NCBI GenBank assembly: GCA_016778985.1
Contig: JADHOM010000005.1
Span: 1-64,000 of the forward strand
Direction of reading: 5' to 3'
From: Alphaproteobacteria bacterium
Lineage (GTDB): Bacteria; Pseudomonadota; Alphaproteobacteria; Puniceispirillales; UBA1172
DNA: 64,000 nt
A program made the position numbers and the translations under genes. Positions within the stretch are counted from its first letter, which is position 1. Each line of letters begins with the position of its first letter. Below, piece by piece: positions 33,932-42,150 of this stretch. Under the pieces are notes generated by a model, which searched no databases, was not told the origin of the DNA, and was given only the letters and a program-made list of their open reading frames with translations.

Positions 33932-34804
33932 TTAGTAAATTGGTGAAATTTTTCTGTTGCCAATAACTTTTCCAAAAACCGTCTTGCCGCTGGACAGGTT
34001 TTCAACCTTAATAACCTCACCAAACTGGCCGTTTTCCAACGATATGCCATTCATCTCAACATAAATTCCTTGCTGCGAAAAAGCAATAGTAACAGGCTTT
34101 TTTTGTTCAACCATGTAAAACGGATGAAGCTGATGTGAATAAATTGGCTTATTTGCATGAATGGCAGTCTTGACACGGCGACCAATGAGATCGTCAGGCT
34201 TCATAAAAATGCCGGTATTTTGTTGCGGCGTGATCGCTATCATCATCAGATCAGCGGCGCTGATCACTTCACCTTTTGTCATGCTGCGGGTTAATGCCAC
34301 CGCGTGCAAATGATGTTTTGATTGTGGCGCATCATGAGAGACTGAAGATACGGATTTTGCTGTCGATATTTTTGGTTTTGGTTTTGGTAGTGGTGTTACC
34401 ATGCTGTTTGAATTGGTATCAGAAGACGCTAGCGGGTTGTCAAAAGCGTTCATTTTGACCCGCACCAGCAGCCGCCATGTATCATCAGATGGGCAGGTTA
34501 ACTTTACCGTTTTCCAGCTTTTGAAAAGCGGCTTGATGTTAAAATCGGCATCACAGCGGATAAACTTTTGTTGGGGATTAATCAATGGGTTGCCATCAAT
34601 CTCATGCTTCCCCAGCGTTGCATTGATATGATTGATCAACTCGACCCCAGTCATTAACTCTGGCGTTAATGCATCTGCCATTTGATTATTTTGACTAGAG
34701 GTGCTGGCATGACTAGCCGTGCTGGCGCCAGCGATACAAGCCCAGATGATGATGCGTTTAGCCGCCGAAAAAATAGATGTCATTGCTAATCGTGTAGTTA
34801 TCAT
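33932..34804 (-). CDS. flgA: P-ring assembly chaperone FlgA
   Basis: FlgA is the periplasmic chaperone for FlgI. A signal peptide lies at residues 1-33 (TSIFSAAKRIIIWACIAGAST then SHA). The C-terminal SAF domain and FlgA beta-clip are clear: LTRSMTKGEVISAADLMMI, GRRVKTAIHANKPIY, and the ending SSGKTVFGKVIGNRKISPIY. The frame overlaps the preceding LysM-like gene by 47 bases; a second ATG at 34783 would shorten the overlap but lacks a ribosome site. Length 290 is a little above the usual 220-250. Confidence 0.9.
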   Translation of the reverse strand: MITTRLAMTSIFSAAKRIIIWACIAGASTASHASTSSQNNQMADALTPELMTGVELINHINATLGKHEIDGNPLINPQQKFIRCDADFNIKPLFKSWKTVKLTCPSDDTWRLLVRVKMNAFDNPLASSDTNSNSMVTPLPKPKPKISTAKSVSSVSHDAPQSKHHLHAVALTRSMTKGEVISAADLMMIAITPQQNTGIFMKPDDLIGRRVKTAIHANKPIYSHQLHPFYMVEQKKPVTIAFSQQGIYVEMNGISLENGQFGEVIKVENLSSGKTVFGKVIGNRKISPIY

Positions 34805-35189
34805 CGCCCTGATCTTCGTTTTGCCCCATTATCATCGCTTTGATTTCATTGAGAGAAGGCAGGTGCAGGATTTTATCCGCATAGAGATAATTGGGATTGT
34901 TACGAACAAAGGCATGTTTGTTTTTCATGACAATTGCCATTTCGATAAAGCGCATATTCAAGCCACTGCCAATGTAATGCTTTTCCATCACATGACTTAG
35001 CGTTTCGCCAGGTTGGACGGTATGTTTAGCGGAATAATTCTGATCAATCACAAACGGATTATCAGGCATGATGCCGTTTTTGCCATAGCTCTGATATTCT
35101 AGCACCACAAAGGGTTGAGAATTAGCTATGGCTAGGGCAGGTAGGCCAGATAGCAGTGCGGCCAGAATAAGCGTTTTAGCTTTCATCAT
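34758..35189 (-). CDS. Secreted LysM/FimV-like protein in the flgP-flgT-flgA operon
   Basis: The protein has a Sec signal peptide (residues 1-22, LILAALLSGLPALAIA) and one LysM-like module (HTVQPGETLSHVMEKHY), followed by FIEMAIVMKNKHAFVRNNPNYLYADKILHLP in pieces. That continuation resembles the FimV-type LysM region, in which NPNxLxAGxxLxIP is standard. LysM modules bind peptidoglycan, so a wall anchor for the basal-body rings is inferred. Length 143. It overlaps the ends of both the FlgT-like gene (4 bases) and flgA, indicating tight coupling. Confidence 0.75.
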   Translation of the reverse strand: MMKAKTLILAALLSGLPALAIANSQPFVVLEYQSYGKNGIMPDNPFVIDQNYSAKHTVQPGETLSHVMEKHYIGSGLNMRFIEMAIVMKNKHAFVRNNPNYLYADKILHLPSLNEIKAMIMGQNEDQGDDNYTISNDIYFFGG

Positions 35190-36409
35190 TGTGTTAGCTC
35201 CATGAATTCAACAGATTTGCCTTCTAACATGCTGATATTATGTGACGTATCAAGCGGGCTCAGTGTTGCGGTTCGATCATTAAGGGCAGTAATTTTTAGC
35301 ACTGTCCAGCCGGTATCACCGCCATTGGTCACAGCTAGTGAGTTTTCATTTAAGCCTTGCTGACGGCCAAAAGGCACGGTCAGCATATCACCTTGTTTTG
35401 CCAAAGTTGCAATCAGCGGCTGGCATAGCATAGCTTCGCTAGCTGCCTTAACAAAAAATGGAATAGGTTGTGATAACGCCGCCGTCCGCTCAGTACGTGA
35501 GGATTTTGTCAGGTGATTTATTGCCCTAAACGGCGTCTTTGTGCTGAACGGTATCTCAGCAATGATGCTTTCGTTAAACGCTGGCATATATGTATTGCCA
35601 TGAAATCCATTCATGACAAAGGTGACGGTCAGATAATCGCTGCGAATAACCCCATTAGTGTTACGCGCATGATCAATATGAATCTCCGGGACAATAGCAA
35701 AATCACCATCATGAACATGGGTCTTGCCACTTGTTAATGCCATATAATCAAAATCATCATTAGTATTAGACAAGTTTCTTGCCGAAAAACTGCGGTTACT
35801 GGCATTGGTCATATCAATCTGTGGGTGGTTATCTACCTCAGCTAAAATCTCTTTGACCATCATATGCGCGTGGGCTGCCGCCCATGAGGGGACCTTTGGG
35901 TCGATCTTGATAATAGGCTTATACATCGTTGCATTAACCCGTGACCGCTGACATTGCTGTTCTGGCTTCTCCCCAATAACCGCCCGGATGGTGACGGAAT
36001 AATGGGTTTCATCTTCGACTTCATTGATCACCGCATAATCCATAATCATGCTAGCAGGTCTGATGACGAAATGGTCGCTAAGGCTAGTATCTGCGCTGAC
36101 GGCTGAAAATCCGTCAATCCGCGCGCCGCCTTGTAATGCTGCCAGATAAAGCGCATCTTCGAGAGCCAGCATACGGGCTTCTGCTTTTGTGTCTTCATGC
36201 ACAATTACCGCCCGGCCAGTTGCTTCTGTGTATCGCAAATCGGCTAATGGTCGTCCTGGCAGAACGAAAACAAATAGCGCCATAAAGACAAACATCATTC
36301 TTAACAGTGGATATGCCCGTTCTGAACTCGCCTGCGACAAGCGTTTCTGGGCAAGCGTCGCCTGCCCCAAGGTTGTTTGTGCCAGTTTTATTTGTGTTGA
36401 TGCGATCAT
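35186..36409 (-). CDS. flgT: FlgT-like flagellar H-ring protein
   Basis: In Vibrio FlgT builds the H ring around the LP ring and helps recruit MotX/MotY. This 407-residue protein has a hydrophobic export segment at about 37-55, then an N-terminal domain, RYTEATGRAVIVHEDTKAEARMLALEDALYLAALQGG in pieces, close to the FlgT-N pattern (EATGxAxIxxxxxxxARxxAxxxAL). The C-terminal part includes a small beta-domain with TGWTVLKITALNDRTATL. Pairing with an FlgP-like lipoprotein supports the name. The start is uncertain because the signal is preceded by about 35 residues. Confidence 0.72.
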   Translation of the reverse strand: MIASTQIKLAQTTLGQATLAQKRLSQASSERAYPLLRMMFVFMALFVFVLPGRPLADLRYTEATGRAVIVHEDTKAEARMLALEDALYLAALQGGARIDGFSAVSADTSLSDHFVIRPASMIMDYAVINEVEDETHYSVTIRAVIGEKPEQQCQRSRVNATMYKPIIKIDPKVPSWAAAHAHMMVKEILAEVDNHPQIDMTNASNRSFSARNLSNTNDDFDYMALTSGKTHVHDGDFAIVPEIHIDHARNTNGVIRSDYLTVTFVMNGFHGNTYMPAFNESIIAEIPFSTKTPFRAINHLTKSSRTERTAALSQPIPFFVKAASEAMLCQPLIATLAKQGDMLTVPFGRQQGLNENSLAVTNGGDTGWTVLKITALNDRTATLSPLDTSHNISMLEGKSVEFMELTQ

Positions 36410-36467
36410 TATAACTGCCTGAATACTCGGTAAATGTCCTTATAATAGAATCTAGCTTTTATAGAAA

Positions 36468-37001
36468 CTAGCCGATATGTCTGGCGCTATCCATCAGATA
36501 GGCGATCATATCGCGATCAATCTCAAGAACAATTTCATATGTGTCAGACCCTGTCGGGTTAATCCGAACAGTTCTGGCGCCTCTAATCGTGCCTGTGACA
36601 ATACCGCGGAAAGTGTCGTTTTGAACCATCAGATCAATGACAGTTGTTGTACTATCGACTTGCAAGCCATGAATCTGTTCAGCTAGGTCACGCATCGCTG
36701 CCATCCGTGCGGCACGAATAGCCATAAGCCTTTTCTGGGCATCTGAGCGTCCGGGCTGCGATGAAATAACAGCATATCCAACCGCGGTTAGGGTCGGGAT
36801 TTGATCGGCCTTCGCATCCAAAACGTCTTTGACAGCAGCCAGAGATTCAGTCTGGCTCATTTCCAGATCACTAACGCCAACCGTATCAGAAGCCCCTGAT
36901 GTGAGCGCTTGTTCGCTTTGCAAGATGACTGGCACCTGACATGCCGCCAATGTTGCCGCAAGCGGTAAAAAGGCCAGAGGTTTTAAGGTCTTATAAGTCA
37001 T
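36468..37001 (-). CDS. flgP: FlgP-like lipoprotein (LPP20 family)
   Basis: A lipoprotein signal (AFLPLAATLAAC, Cys 21) leads to a domain of the LPP20/FlgP type: LTAVGYAVISSQPGRSDAQKRLMAIRAARMAAMRDLAEQIHGLQV in pieces. It continues with VIDLMVQNDTFRGIVTGTIRGARTV in pieces and YEIVLEIDRDMIAYL. In Vibrio FlgP is an outer-membrane flagellar protein and in Campylobacter it forms the basal disk. The 177-residue length matches. It is the first gene of the flgP-flgT-LysM-flgA-flgM-flgN series and has a sigma-54 promoter upstream. Confidence 0.82.
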   Translation of the reverse strand: MTYKTLKPLAFLPLAATLAACQVPVILQSEQALTSGASDTVGVSDLEMSQTESLAAVKDVLDAKADQIPTLTAVGYAVISSQPGRSDAQKRLMAIRAARMAAMRDLAEQIHGLQVDSTTTVIDLMVQNDTFRGIVTGTIRGARTVRINPTGSDTYEIVLEIDRDMIAYLMDSARHIG

Positions 37002-37040
37002 TTGGGTTCTCCATCCGTGAGAAAGTGTTTGATCGCGTCA

Positions 37041-37056
37041 TGCATGTTCTATGCCA
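37041..37056 (-). promoter_or_regulatory. Sigma-54 promoter of the flgP operon
   Basis: On the minus strand the site reads TGGCATAGAACATGCA: TGGCAT at -24, ATGCA at -12, and exact spacing. The predicted start near 37029 lies about 28 bases before the flgP ATG, with GGAG as ribosome site. Confidence 0.72.
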
Positions 37057-37095
37057 GAGCCATGGCGCCTGCAAAATCTCTAATAAAAATCAATC

Positions 37096-37111
37096 TGGCA
37101 CGGGTTTTGCC
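37096..37111 (+). promoter_or_regulatory. Sigma-54 promoter of the flhA operon
   Basis: TGGCACGGGTTTTGCC has the complete consensus -24 (TGGCAC) and TTGC at -12 with exact spacing, the best match in the window. The predicted start is near 37123, about 210 bases before the flhA ATG at 37335. Confidence 0.82.
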
Positions 37112-37334
37112 TTTAATAAACAGAAGTCGCAATGCCATGAGCAGAAGATGATCATTATGAATATTACTAAAGCGTTATATTACAACACGTTAATGAATAG
37201 AGCAGTGCCTATGACTGCTCACGCATGTCAGTTTTCTGACAACGGATTATTGACGTTTGATGCTCAAGAGACAGGACAAACCCACAAAAAGAACCCCCAC
37301 ATAATAAACGACAGAAAGAATAGAGGTTAATATT

Positions 37335-39434
37335 ATGGATGCAGTGATACAACGCCTGAATGTTGATACTCTACTGTCTGTCTTTCGGGGCAGTGTTATG
37401 CCGATTGGTATTCTTATTCTTGTTGCCATGATGGTTGTGCCGCTGCCGGTTATTTTACTAGATATCTTTTTTGTTACTAATATTCTTGTCTCACTGCTTA
37501 TTCTGATGGTGGCCATGCATACTTATAGGCCATTGGATTTTTCCAGCTTTCCTAGCCTTATTCTTATCGCTACGGTGCTGCGGCTTGGTCTCAATGTGGC
37601 TTCAACGCGCATTGTTCTAACCGAAGGGCACGAAGGTGGAAATGCCGCAGGTGAGGTGATTGAATCCTTTGGTGAGTTTGTCATTGCGGGCAATTACGCG
37701 GTTGGTATTTTTGTCTTTATAATTCTGATCATTATCAATTTGGTCGTCATTACCCGTGGTGCTGGCAGAGTATCAGAAGTCTCTGCCAGATTTACATTGG
37801 ATGCTATGCCTGGCAAGCAAATGGCGATTGATGCCGATCTTAACGCTGGCGTCTTGACCAACGAAGAAGCCAAAATCAGGCGTCAAGAGATTGCCAGTGA
37901 ATCTGATTTTTATGGGGCAATGGATGGTGCATCTAAGTTTGTCAAAGGTGATGCCATTGCCGCGATCTTTATTTTGCTCATAAATATCATTGGCGGTCTA
38001 ATTATTGGTCTTACTCAGCATAATTTACCGCTTTCGGTTGCTGCGGAAAACTATGTTCTGTTGTCTATCGGTGACGGGTTGGTTGCGCAAATCCCTTCAT
38101 TACTGCTTGCCATTTCTACTGCGATTATTGTGACCCGCGTCTCGTCAACACAAGATATGGCACAGCATATTGGGGCTCAGGTTAATTTATCCCGCGCTTG
38201 GATACCGGTTGCCGCTGTCTTGGGATTGATCGGTCTTATACCAGCCATGCCTAATCTATTGTTCTTATCTGGCGCGGCCATTGCAGGGGTGCTGGCGGCG
38301 AGCTCATATTTCAAAGAAGAACAGCTCGCAGAGCAGGAAAATCTTGTTTCTAATGCGCTCGAAAGTCCCGAAGAAAATACCGAAGATGTCTCTCTTTCAG
38401 ACATCGCAGATAATTCAGCAATATCAATCATGCTAGGGTATGGGCTGGTTGATATGGTCAATGGTAATGATGGTGGGGTTTTAAGCACAAGAGTGACAGG
38501 GATACGCCGACAAGTCTCAAAAGCGCTTGGATTTGTTGTGCCATCAGTTCGTATTAGAGATGACCTGACGCTTGAGCCAAACACCTATCTGATCAAAGTA
38601 GGGCATACAATTGTTGGTGAGGATAAAGTCTATCCTGATCGCAAGCTGGCTATTCCGGGCGAAGATGCCAATCTCAAAATCGATGGTATCCATGTGAAAG
38701 ACCCGACCTTTGGCATGGATGCTGTGTGGATTAATGCTAATCAAACGCGCGAAGCCGAAACCAAAGGCTATGTTGTGGTGGCACCTGAATCTGTTCTGGC
38801 GACGCATTTAAGCCATTTGGTATATAAATATGCAGGGCAACTAATTGGTCAGGATGATGTTAAGAAATTGCTTGATAACCTTGCTAATAGCGCCCCAAGT
38901 CTGGTGCAATCGGTTGTCCCTAAACTGATCCCTCTGCATAATTTAACGGCTGTCTTACGGAACCTTCTTGATGAGCGTGTGCCTATTGGTGACATGCGCC
39001 GGATTTTGGAAAACATTGCTAATCTGGCCTCTCGTAACCTGAGCACGGCTGATATGGCAGAGGCATTGCGCCCAGTTCTTGCCGGCATGTTGATCCAGCA
39101 AGTTGCGCCTTTGAACAGCCCGTTGCCTGTTGTGACGCTGGCCTCTGATCTCGAAAATATGCTGATCACGATGCAAAAGCAAAGCGGTGAGGAAGGGCTT
39201 ATCCTCGATAATGAATTATCACAGAAATTATTAACCAAACTGAATCAGATCAATGATGATATGTCGTCAAAAGGCAAGCAGGCGGTTTTGGTCGTCTCGC
39301 CTGTTATTCGGCGCTCACTATCTGGCCTCGTCCGCCAGCATATTGATGACATGATCGTCATTGGATTTACCGAAATTCCAGATAACCGCAAGATTGAACT
39401 TGTGGCGACAATTAGCGGTGAAGCCGAGAGCTAA
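37335..39434 (+). CDS. flhA: Flagellar export gate protein FlhA
   Basis: FlhA is the main proton-driven export gate subunit. Its 699 residues match the family (about 690-700). The N-terminal half has about eight membrane segments. The cytoplasmic FHIPEP signature lies at RGAGRVSEVSARFTLDAMPG, followed by GKQMAIDADLNAG. The C-terminal domain includes the conserved VVAPESVLATHLSHLVYKYA in pieces and VLRNLLDERVPIGDMRRILE. An SD (AGAGG) lies before the ATG. It leads the plus-strand operon with the FlhF-like gene, flhG and fliA. Confidence 0.97.
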   Translation: MDAVIQRLNVDTLLSVFRGSVMPIGILILVAMMVVPLPVILLDIFFVTNILVSLLILMVAMHTYRPLDFSSFPSLILIATVLRLGLNVASTRIVLTEGHEGGNAAGEVIESFGEFVIAGNYAVGIFVFIILIIINLVVITRGAGRVSEVSARFTLDAMPGKQMAIDADLNAGVLTNEEAKIRRQEIASESDFYGAMDGASKFVKGDAIAAIFILLINIIGGLIIGLTQHNLPLSVAAENYVLLSIGDGLVAQIPSLLLAISTAIIVTRVSSTQDMAQHIGAQVNLSRAWIPVAAVLGLIGLIPAMPNLLFLSGAAIAGVLAASSYFKEEQLAEQENLVSNALESPEENTEDVSLSDIADNSAISIMLGYGLVDMVNGNDGGVLSTRVTGIRRQVSKALGFVVPSVRIRDDLTLEPNTYLIKVGHTIVGEDKVYPDRKLAIPGEDANLKIDGIHVKDPTFGMDAVWINANQTREAETKGYVVVAPESVLATHLSHLVYKYAGQLIGQDDVKKLLDNLANSAPSLVQSVVPKLIPLHNLTAVLRNLLDERVPIGDMRRILENIANLASRNLSTADMAEALRPVLAGMLIQQVAPLNSPLPVVTLASDLENMLITMQKQSGEEGLILDNELSQKLLTKLNQINDDMSSKGKQAVLVVSPVIRRSLSGLVRQHIDDMIVIGFTEIPDNRKIELVATISGEAES

Positions 39435-39471
39435 GCCAGACCACTTATAAGGGAAAGCAAGGAGAGAAAAT

Positions 39472-40497
39472 ATGCCAACCATTACCGTATCTGCTGCCGA
39501 TAGTGCAACTGCGATGGATCAAATCCTGTCACAGCTTGGTGATGATGCCTTGATTTTGGACACTAAGACCCGTGATGGTAAAGTTGAGATCAGTGCCACC
39601 AATGATCTTGGCTATGCACCCAAAAAGAAAGACAAAATCAGCGATGTCTTTACCAAGGTCATGCAGGAAGAATTGCATTCTCATCAGGGACCACGGCAGT
39701 ATTCTAATCCCATAACAGGTCGGCCAAGTATGGATAAAGCAACCTCAGACGCCTTTATGAAAGCTATCGGGGATGAGCAATCCGCGGCAGCGCAAGCGGA
39801 TAGTAGTTTTGAGGAAGAGGCGCAAATCAATATTCGGGTGAAGCGGCTCAAATGGGAAAATGAAAAACTGGCTAAAGATATTGAAGACCAGCGAAATGAG
39901 ATAAGGGATTCTGTTGAAACCGCTAAAGTGTTCTATGAGAAAGCCATAGAGCAGGGCGAGGAAGCAAAGCAACAGATGAACCTTTTCACCCATGATCTCA
40001 ATGGACTTCGGGCAACGATAAATCAGATGCGCAGTGATATGGTTAGCCGCTCTAAGCATCGGCTAAGCATGGTTGTTCTCATCATGGCGCTTGGCCTGAC
40101 AGCAGGGACATATGCGATGCGTGATCATCTGGCTGGGGTTACCCCTTTTATCTCTGGATTGATGCAAACCATAGGTATTATGCCCGCCGCAAGACCTGAA
40201 CAGATTGAAATTAGCGCGCTAGATGCCACCCGGATGGGTGACACCATCCGCATTAAAGGGACTGTGACCAATCATAATCAAAGCCAGATAGAAGCTCCAA
40301 TGATCCGCTTTCAGGTCAAAGATAAGACAGGCGGCATCCTTAGTGAAAGAGATGTCAGATTAGATCAGGACAGCCTGATGCCTAGTGTTGGCGTTACTGT
40401 CACCACTCAGCTCGTGATGCATTCTAGCATTGATGATGATGTTGAAACCGATATCATTGCCATTCCAATCTTTGACACCACGACAAATGATGCTTAG
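39472..40497 (+). CDS. Membrane protein with FlhF-like N-terminal domain but no GTPase
   Basis: It sits exactly where flhF is found in polar flagellates, between flhA and flhG. Residues 1-47 match the FlhF B domain (VSAADSATAMDQILSQLGDD, then ALILDTKTRDGKVEISAT; compare AxxMxxAxxLVRxELGxDAxIL). The SRP-type NG GTPase of FlhF is absent: no P-loop exists. Instead there is a charged linker, a coiled coil at about 120-190, one membrane helix at about 199-216, and a C-terminal beta-domain at about 243-335 (IRIKGTVTNHNQSQIEAPMI) resembling DUF3426/FxLYD modules. A polar landmark or FlhG partner is inferred, not shown. Confidence 0.7.
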   Translation: MPTITVSAADSATAMDQILSQLGDDALILDTKTRDGKVEISATNDLGYAPKKKDKISDVFTKVMQEELHSHQGPRQYSNPITGRPSMDKATSDAFMKAIGDEQSAAAQADSSFEEEAQINIRVKRLKWENEKLAKDIEDQRNEIRDSVETAKVFYEKAIEQGEEAKQQMNLFTHDLNGLRATINQMRSDMVSRSKHRLSMVVLIMALGLTAGTYAMRDHLAGVTPFISGLMQTIGIMPAARPEQIEISALDATRMGDTIRIKGTVTNHNQSQIEAPMIRFQVKDKTGGILSERDVRLDQDSLMPSVGVTVTTQLVMHSSIDDDVETDIIAIPIFDTTTNDA

Positions 40498-40550
40498 CCA
40501 GGGTCATGGGGTAACAATAAATTGAATAAAAAATATGCACTTCATTTGCT

Positions 40551-40566
40551 TGGATTGGAAATTGCA
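40551..40566 (+). promoter_or_regulatory. Possible internal sigma-54 promoter before flhG
   Basis: TGGATTGGAAATTGCA has TGG at -24 and TTGCA at -12 with correct GG-N10-GC spacing, but the -24 box is incomplete. The predicted start near 40578 lies 26 bases before the flhG ATG. The 106-base gap is unusually long for this operon. Confidence 0.4.
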
Positions 40567-40603
40567 TATAGAAATAAAGAATTACATTTATTAGGAAACA
40601 TTA

Positions 40604-41398
40604 ATGGCAACATCAATCGCAATATGCAGCGGCAAGGGCGGCGTTGGAAAATCCAACATAACTGTCAACTTGGCGATGGTAATTCAAAGCATGGGTAAGA
40701 GAGTTGCCATACTTGATGCTGATTTTGGTATGGCTAACTCGCATATTTTGATGGGAATTAACCCTGAGCATTATATCAGTGAGGCGTTATCTGGAGAAAA
40801 ATCAATGTCAGAAATTGGCTGTCCGGGCCTGAAAGGGGTCAATGTCTATTCTGGCGGCAGCGGTTTGCTTGAGGTGTTAAATCTGGATAAGACCAAACGC
40901 TTTCAAACCATCAGATTAATGGATGAGATCGAAGATCAGATTGATGTTCTGCTCATTGATGTTCCGGCTGGTGCCTCGGATAATTCGGTGTCTTTTGTAT
41001 CGGCGGCAGATCGGGCAGTTGTCGTGCTTGTTGGTGAGCCAACCAGTTTTCTTGATGCCTATTCCTTTATTAAGGCCTGTCATCTGGAAATGAAAATCAC
41101 AAACTTTACTATTGTTGTGAACATGGCTAATAGCGCCGCGGAGGCGAAAAAGCATTTTGATCGGTTTAATGCCATAGCCATGCAATTTTTGGATGTTCGC
41201 CTGCGCTTTGGTGGGCATATCCCTATGTCACAGCGGATACGTAAATCTGTTATAGACCGTAAGCCAATCACCGCCAGAAAATCGGATTTGCCAGAAGTAG
41301 TAGCCTTTCAATCAGTGGCTAAACAGGTGCTTGATGCGCCAATGAATACGACAAATGGTATTCGGTTTTTCCAGCAAGGTAAGTCAGGCGAGGGATGA
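40604..41398 (+). CDS. flhG: FlhG/FleN MinD-like ATPase
   Basis: FlhG controls flagellar number and placement, usually by acting on FlhF and on the FleQ/FlrA activator. These 264 residues show the deviant Walker A SGKGGVGKSN near 9-18, the switch I-like DADFGMANSHILMG, and the Walker B DVLLIDVPAGAS. Later the MinD-family VVVLVGEPTSFLDAYSFIK is present. The C-terminus lacks a clear MinD amphipathic membrane helix. Its usual partner FlhF is replaced by the GTPase-less protein upstream, so its mode of action here may differ. Confidence 0.9.
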   Translation: MATSIAICSGKGGVGKSNITVNLAMVIQSMGKRVAILDADFGMANSHILMGINPEHYISEALSGEKSMSEIGCPGLKGVNVYSGGSGLLEVLNLDKTKRFQTIRLMDEIEDQIDVLLIDVPAGASDNSVSFVSAADRAVVVLVGEPTSFLDAYSFIKACHLEMKITNFTIVVNMANSAAEAKKHFDRFNAIAMQFLDVRLRFGGHIPMSQRIRKSVIDRKPITARKSDLPEVVAFQSVAKQVLDAPMNTTNGIRFFQQGKSGEG

Positions 41399-41399
41399 G

Positions 41400-42122
41400 A
41401 TGAGAGCGCATTATCCTGAACAAAAAGTGGATATTGAACAGCTAATCAACAATCACCTTGATTTAGTTAAAAAGATTGCATGGCATATGCATGGCCGTGT
41501 CCATCTATCTATTGAGATAGAAGATTTAATTCAGATTGGATATTACGGTCTGGTGCTGGCGGCGCAGAATTATACCCCGAAAGAAGGCGCTAGTTTTTCG
41601 AGCTATGCCGGATTGCGCATTAAGGGTGAAATTATTGACTTCTTGCGAAAGAACTCAAACCTATGCCGGACAACAATCAAGCGCCAGCAAGATGTTCGCT
41701 CAGCTGAACAAGAGCTTCGTTCTAAATTAGGACGCGAGCCAGAATTGCATGAACTGGCTAAGCATTTGAACGTTGAAGAATATGAAATGCAGGACTGGCA
41801 ACAAGACTTTGAGGCCAATAATCATCAATCGTTGGATAGCGTATATGATGAGTTTTCTATCTGGTTTGTGTCTGACGACAATAATCCCGAAGATGTGATG
41901 AATGATCTTGAGTTAAGGTCATCGCTGAAAGATGCTCTCCATACTCTGCCCGAACGTGAGGCCCTGATTATTCAACTCTATTATGTTGAGGAGCTTAACG
42001 TCTACGAAATAGCAGAAGTGCTGGAGATTACAACTGGCCGCGTATCACAGATTAAATCCTCAGCCATTAAGCGGCTCCGAGATTATATCGGTAATCCTGA
42101 ACATGGATTTATGGCAGGATAA
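41400..42122 (+). CDS. fliA: Flagellar sigma factor FliA (sigma-28)
   Basis: FliA directs late flagellar genes and is held by FlgM. Region 2 is seen in HLDLVKKIAWHMHGRV, IEDLIQIGYYGLVLAA and FSSYAGLRIKGEIIDFLRKN. Region 4 is seen in HTLPEREALIIQLYYVEELNVYEIAEVLEITTGRVSQIKS in pieces. I chose the ATG at 41400 (240 residues), since AGGG precedes it and it abuts the flhG stop. A start at 41355 would overlap flhG by 44 bases and add 15 residues. It ends the conserved flhA-flhF-flhG-fliA order. Confidence 0.93.
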   Translation: MRAHYPEQKVDIEQLINNHLDLVKKIAWHMHGRVHLSIEIEDLIQIGYYGLVLAAQNYTPKEGASFSSYAGLRIKGEIIDFLRKNSNLCRTTIKRQQDVRSAEQELRSKLGREPELHELAKHLNVEEYEMQDWQQDFEANNHQSLDSVYDEFSIWFVSDDNNPEDVMNDLELRSSLKDALHTLPEREALIIQLYYVEELNVYEIAEVLEITTGRVSQIKSSAIKRLRDYIGNPEHGFMAG

Positions 42123-42150
42123 AAGACAGAAAACAGGAAAGACAGACAGC

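Larger units (their letters stand above)
37002..37334. other. Divergent regulatory region between flgP and flhA (333 bases)
   Basis: This gap holds two sigma-54 promoters facing opposite directions, 39 bases apart. From about 37112 to the flhA start there is no other supported gene; a plus-strand frame from 36941 to 37330 overlaps flgP in antisense and contains both promoters. The flhA leader would be about 210 bases, long enough to contain regulatory structure, though I see no named riboswitch. Confidence 0.7.

Noticed and set aside
36941-37330. Plus-strand frame of 129 codons before flhA
   Set aside because: It overlaps flgP in antisense and contains both sigma-54 promoters; no ribosome site and no protein-like pattern.
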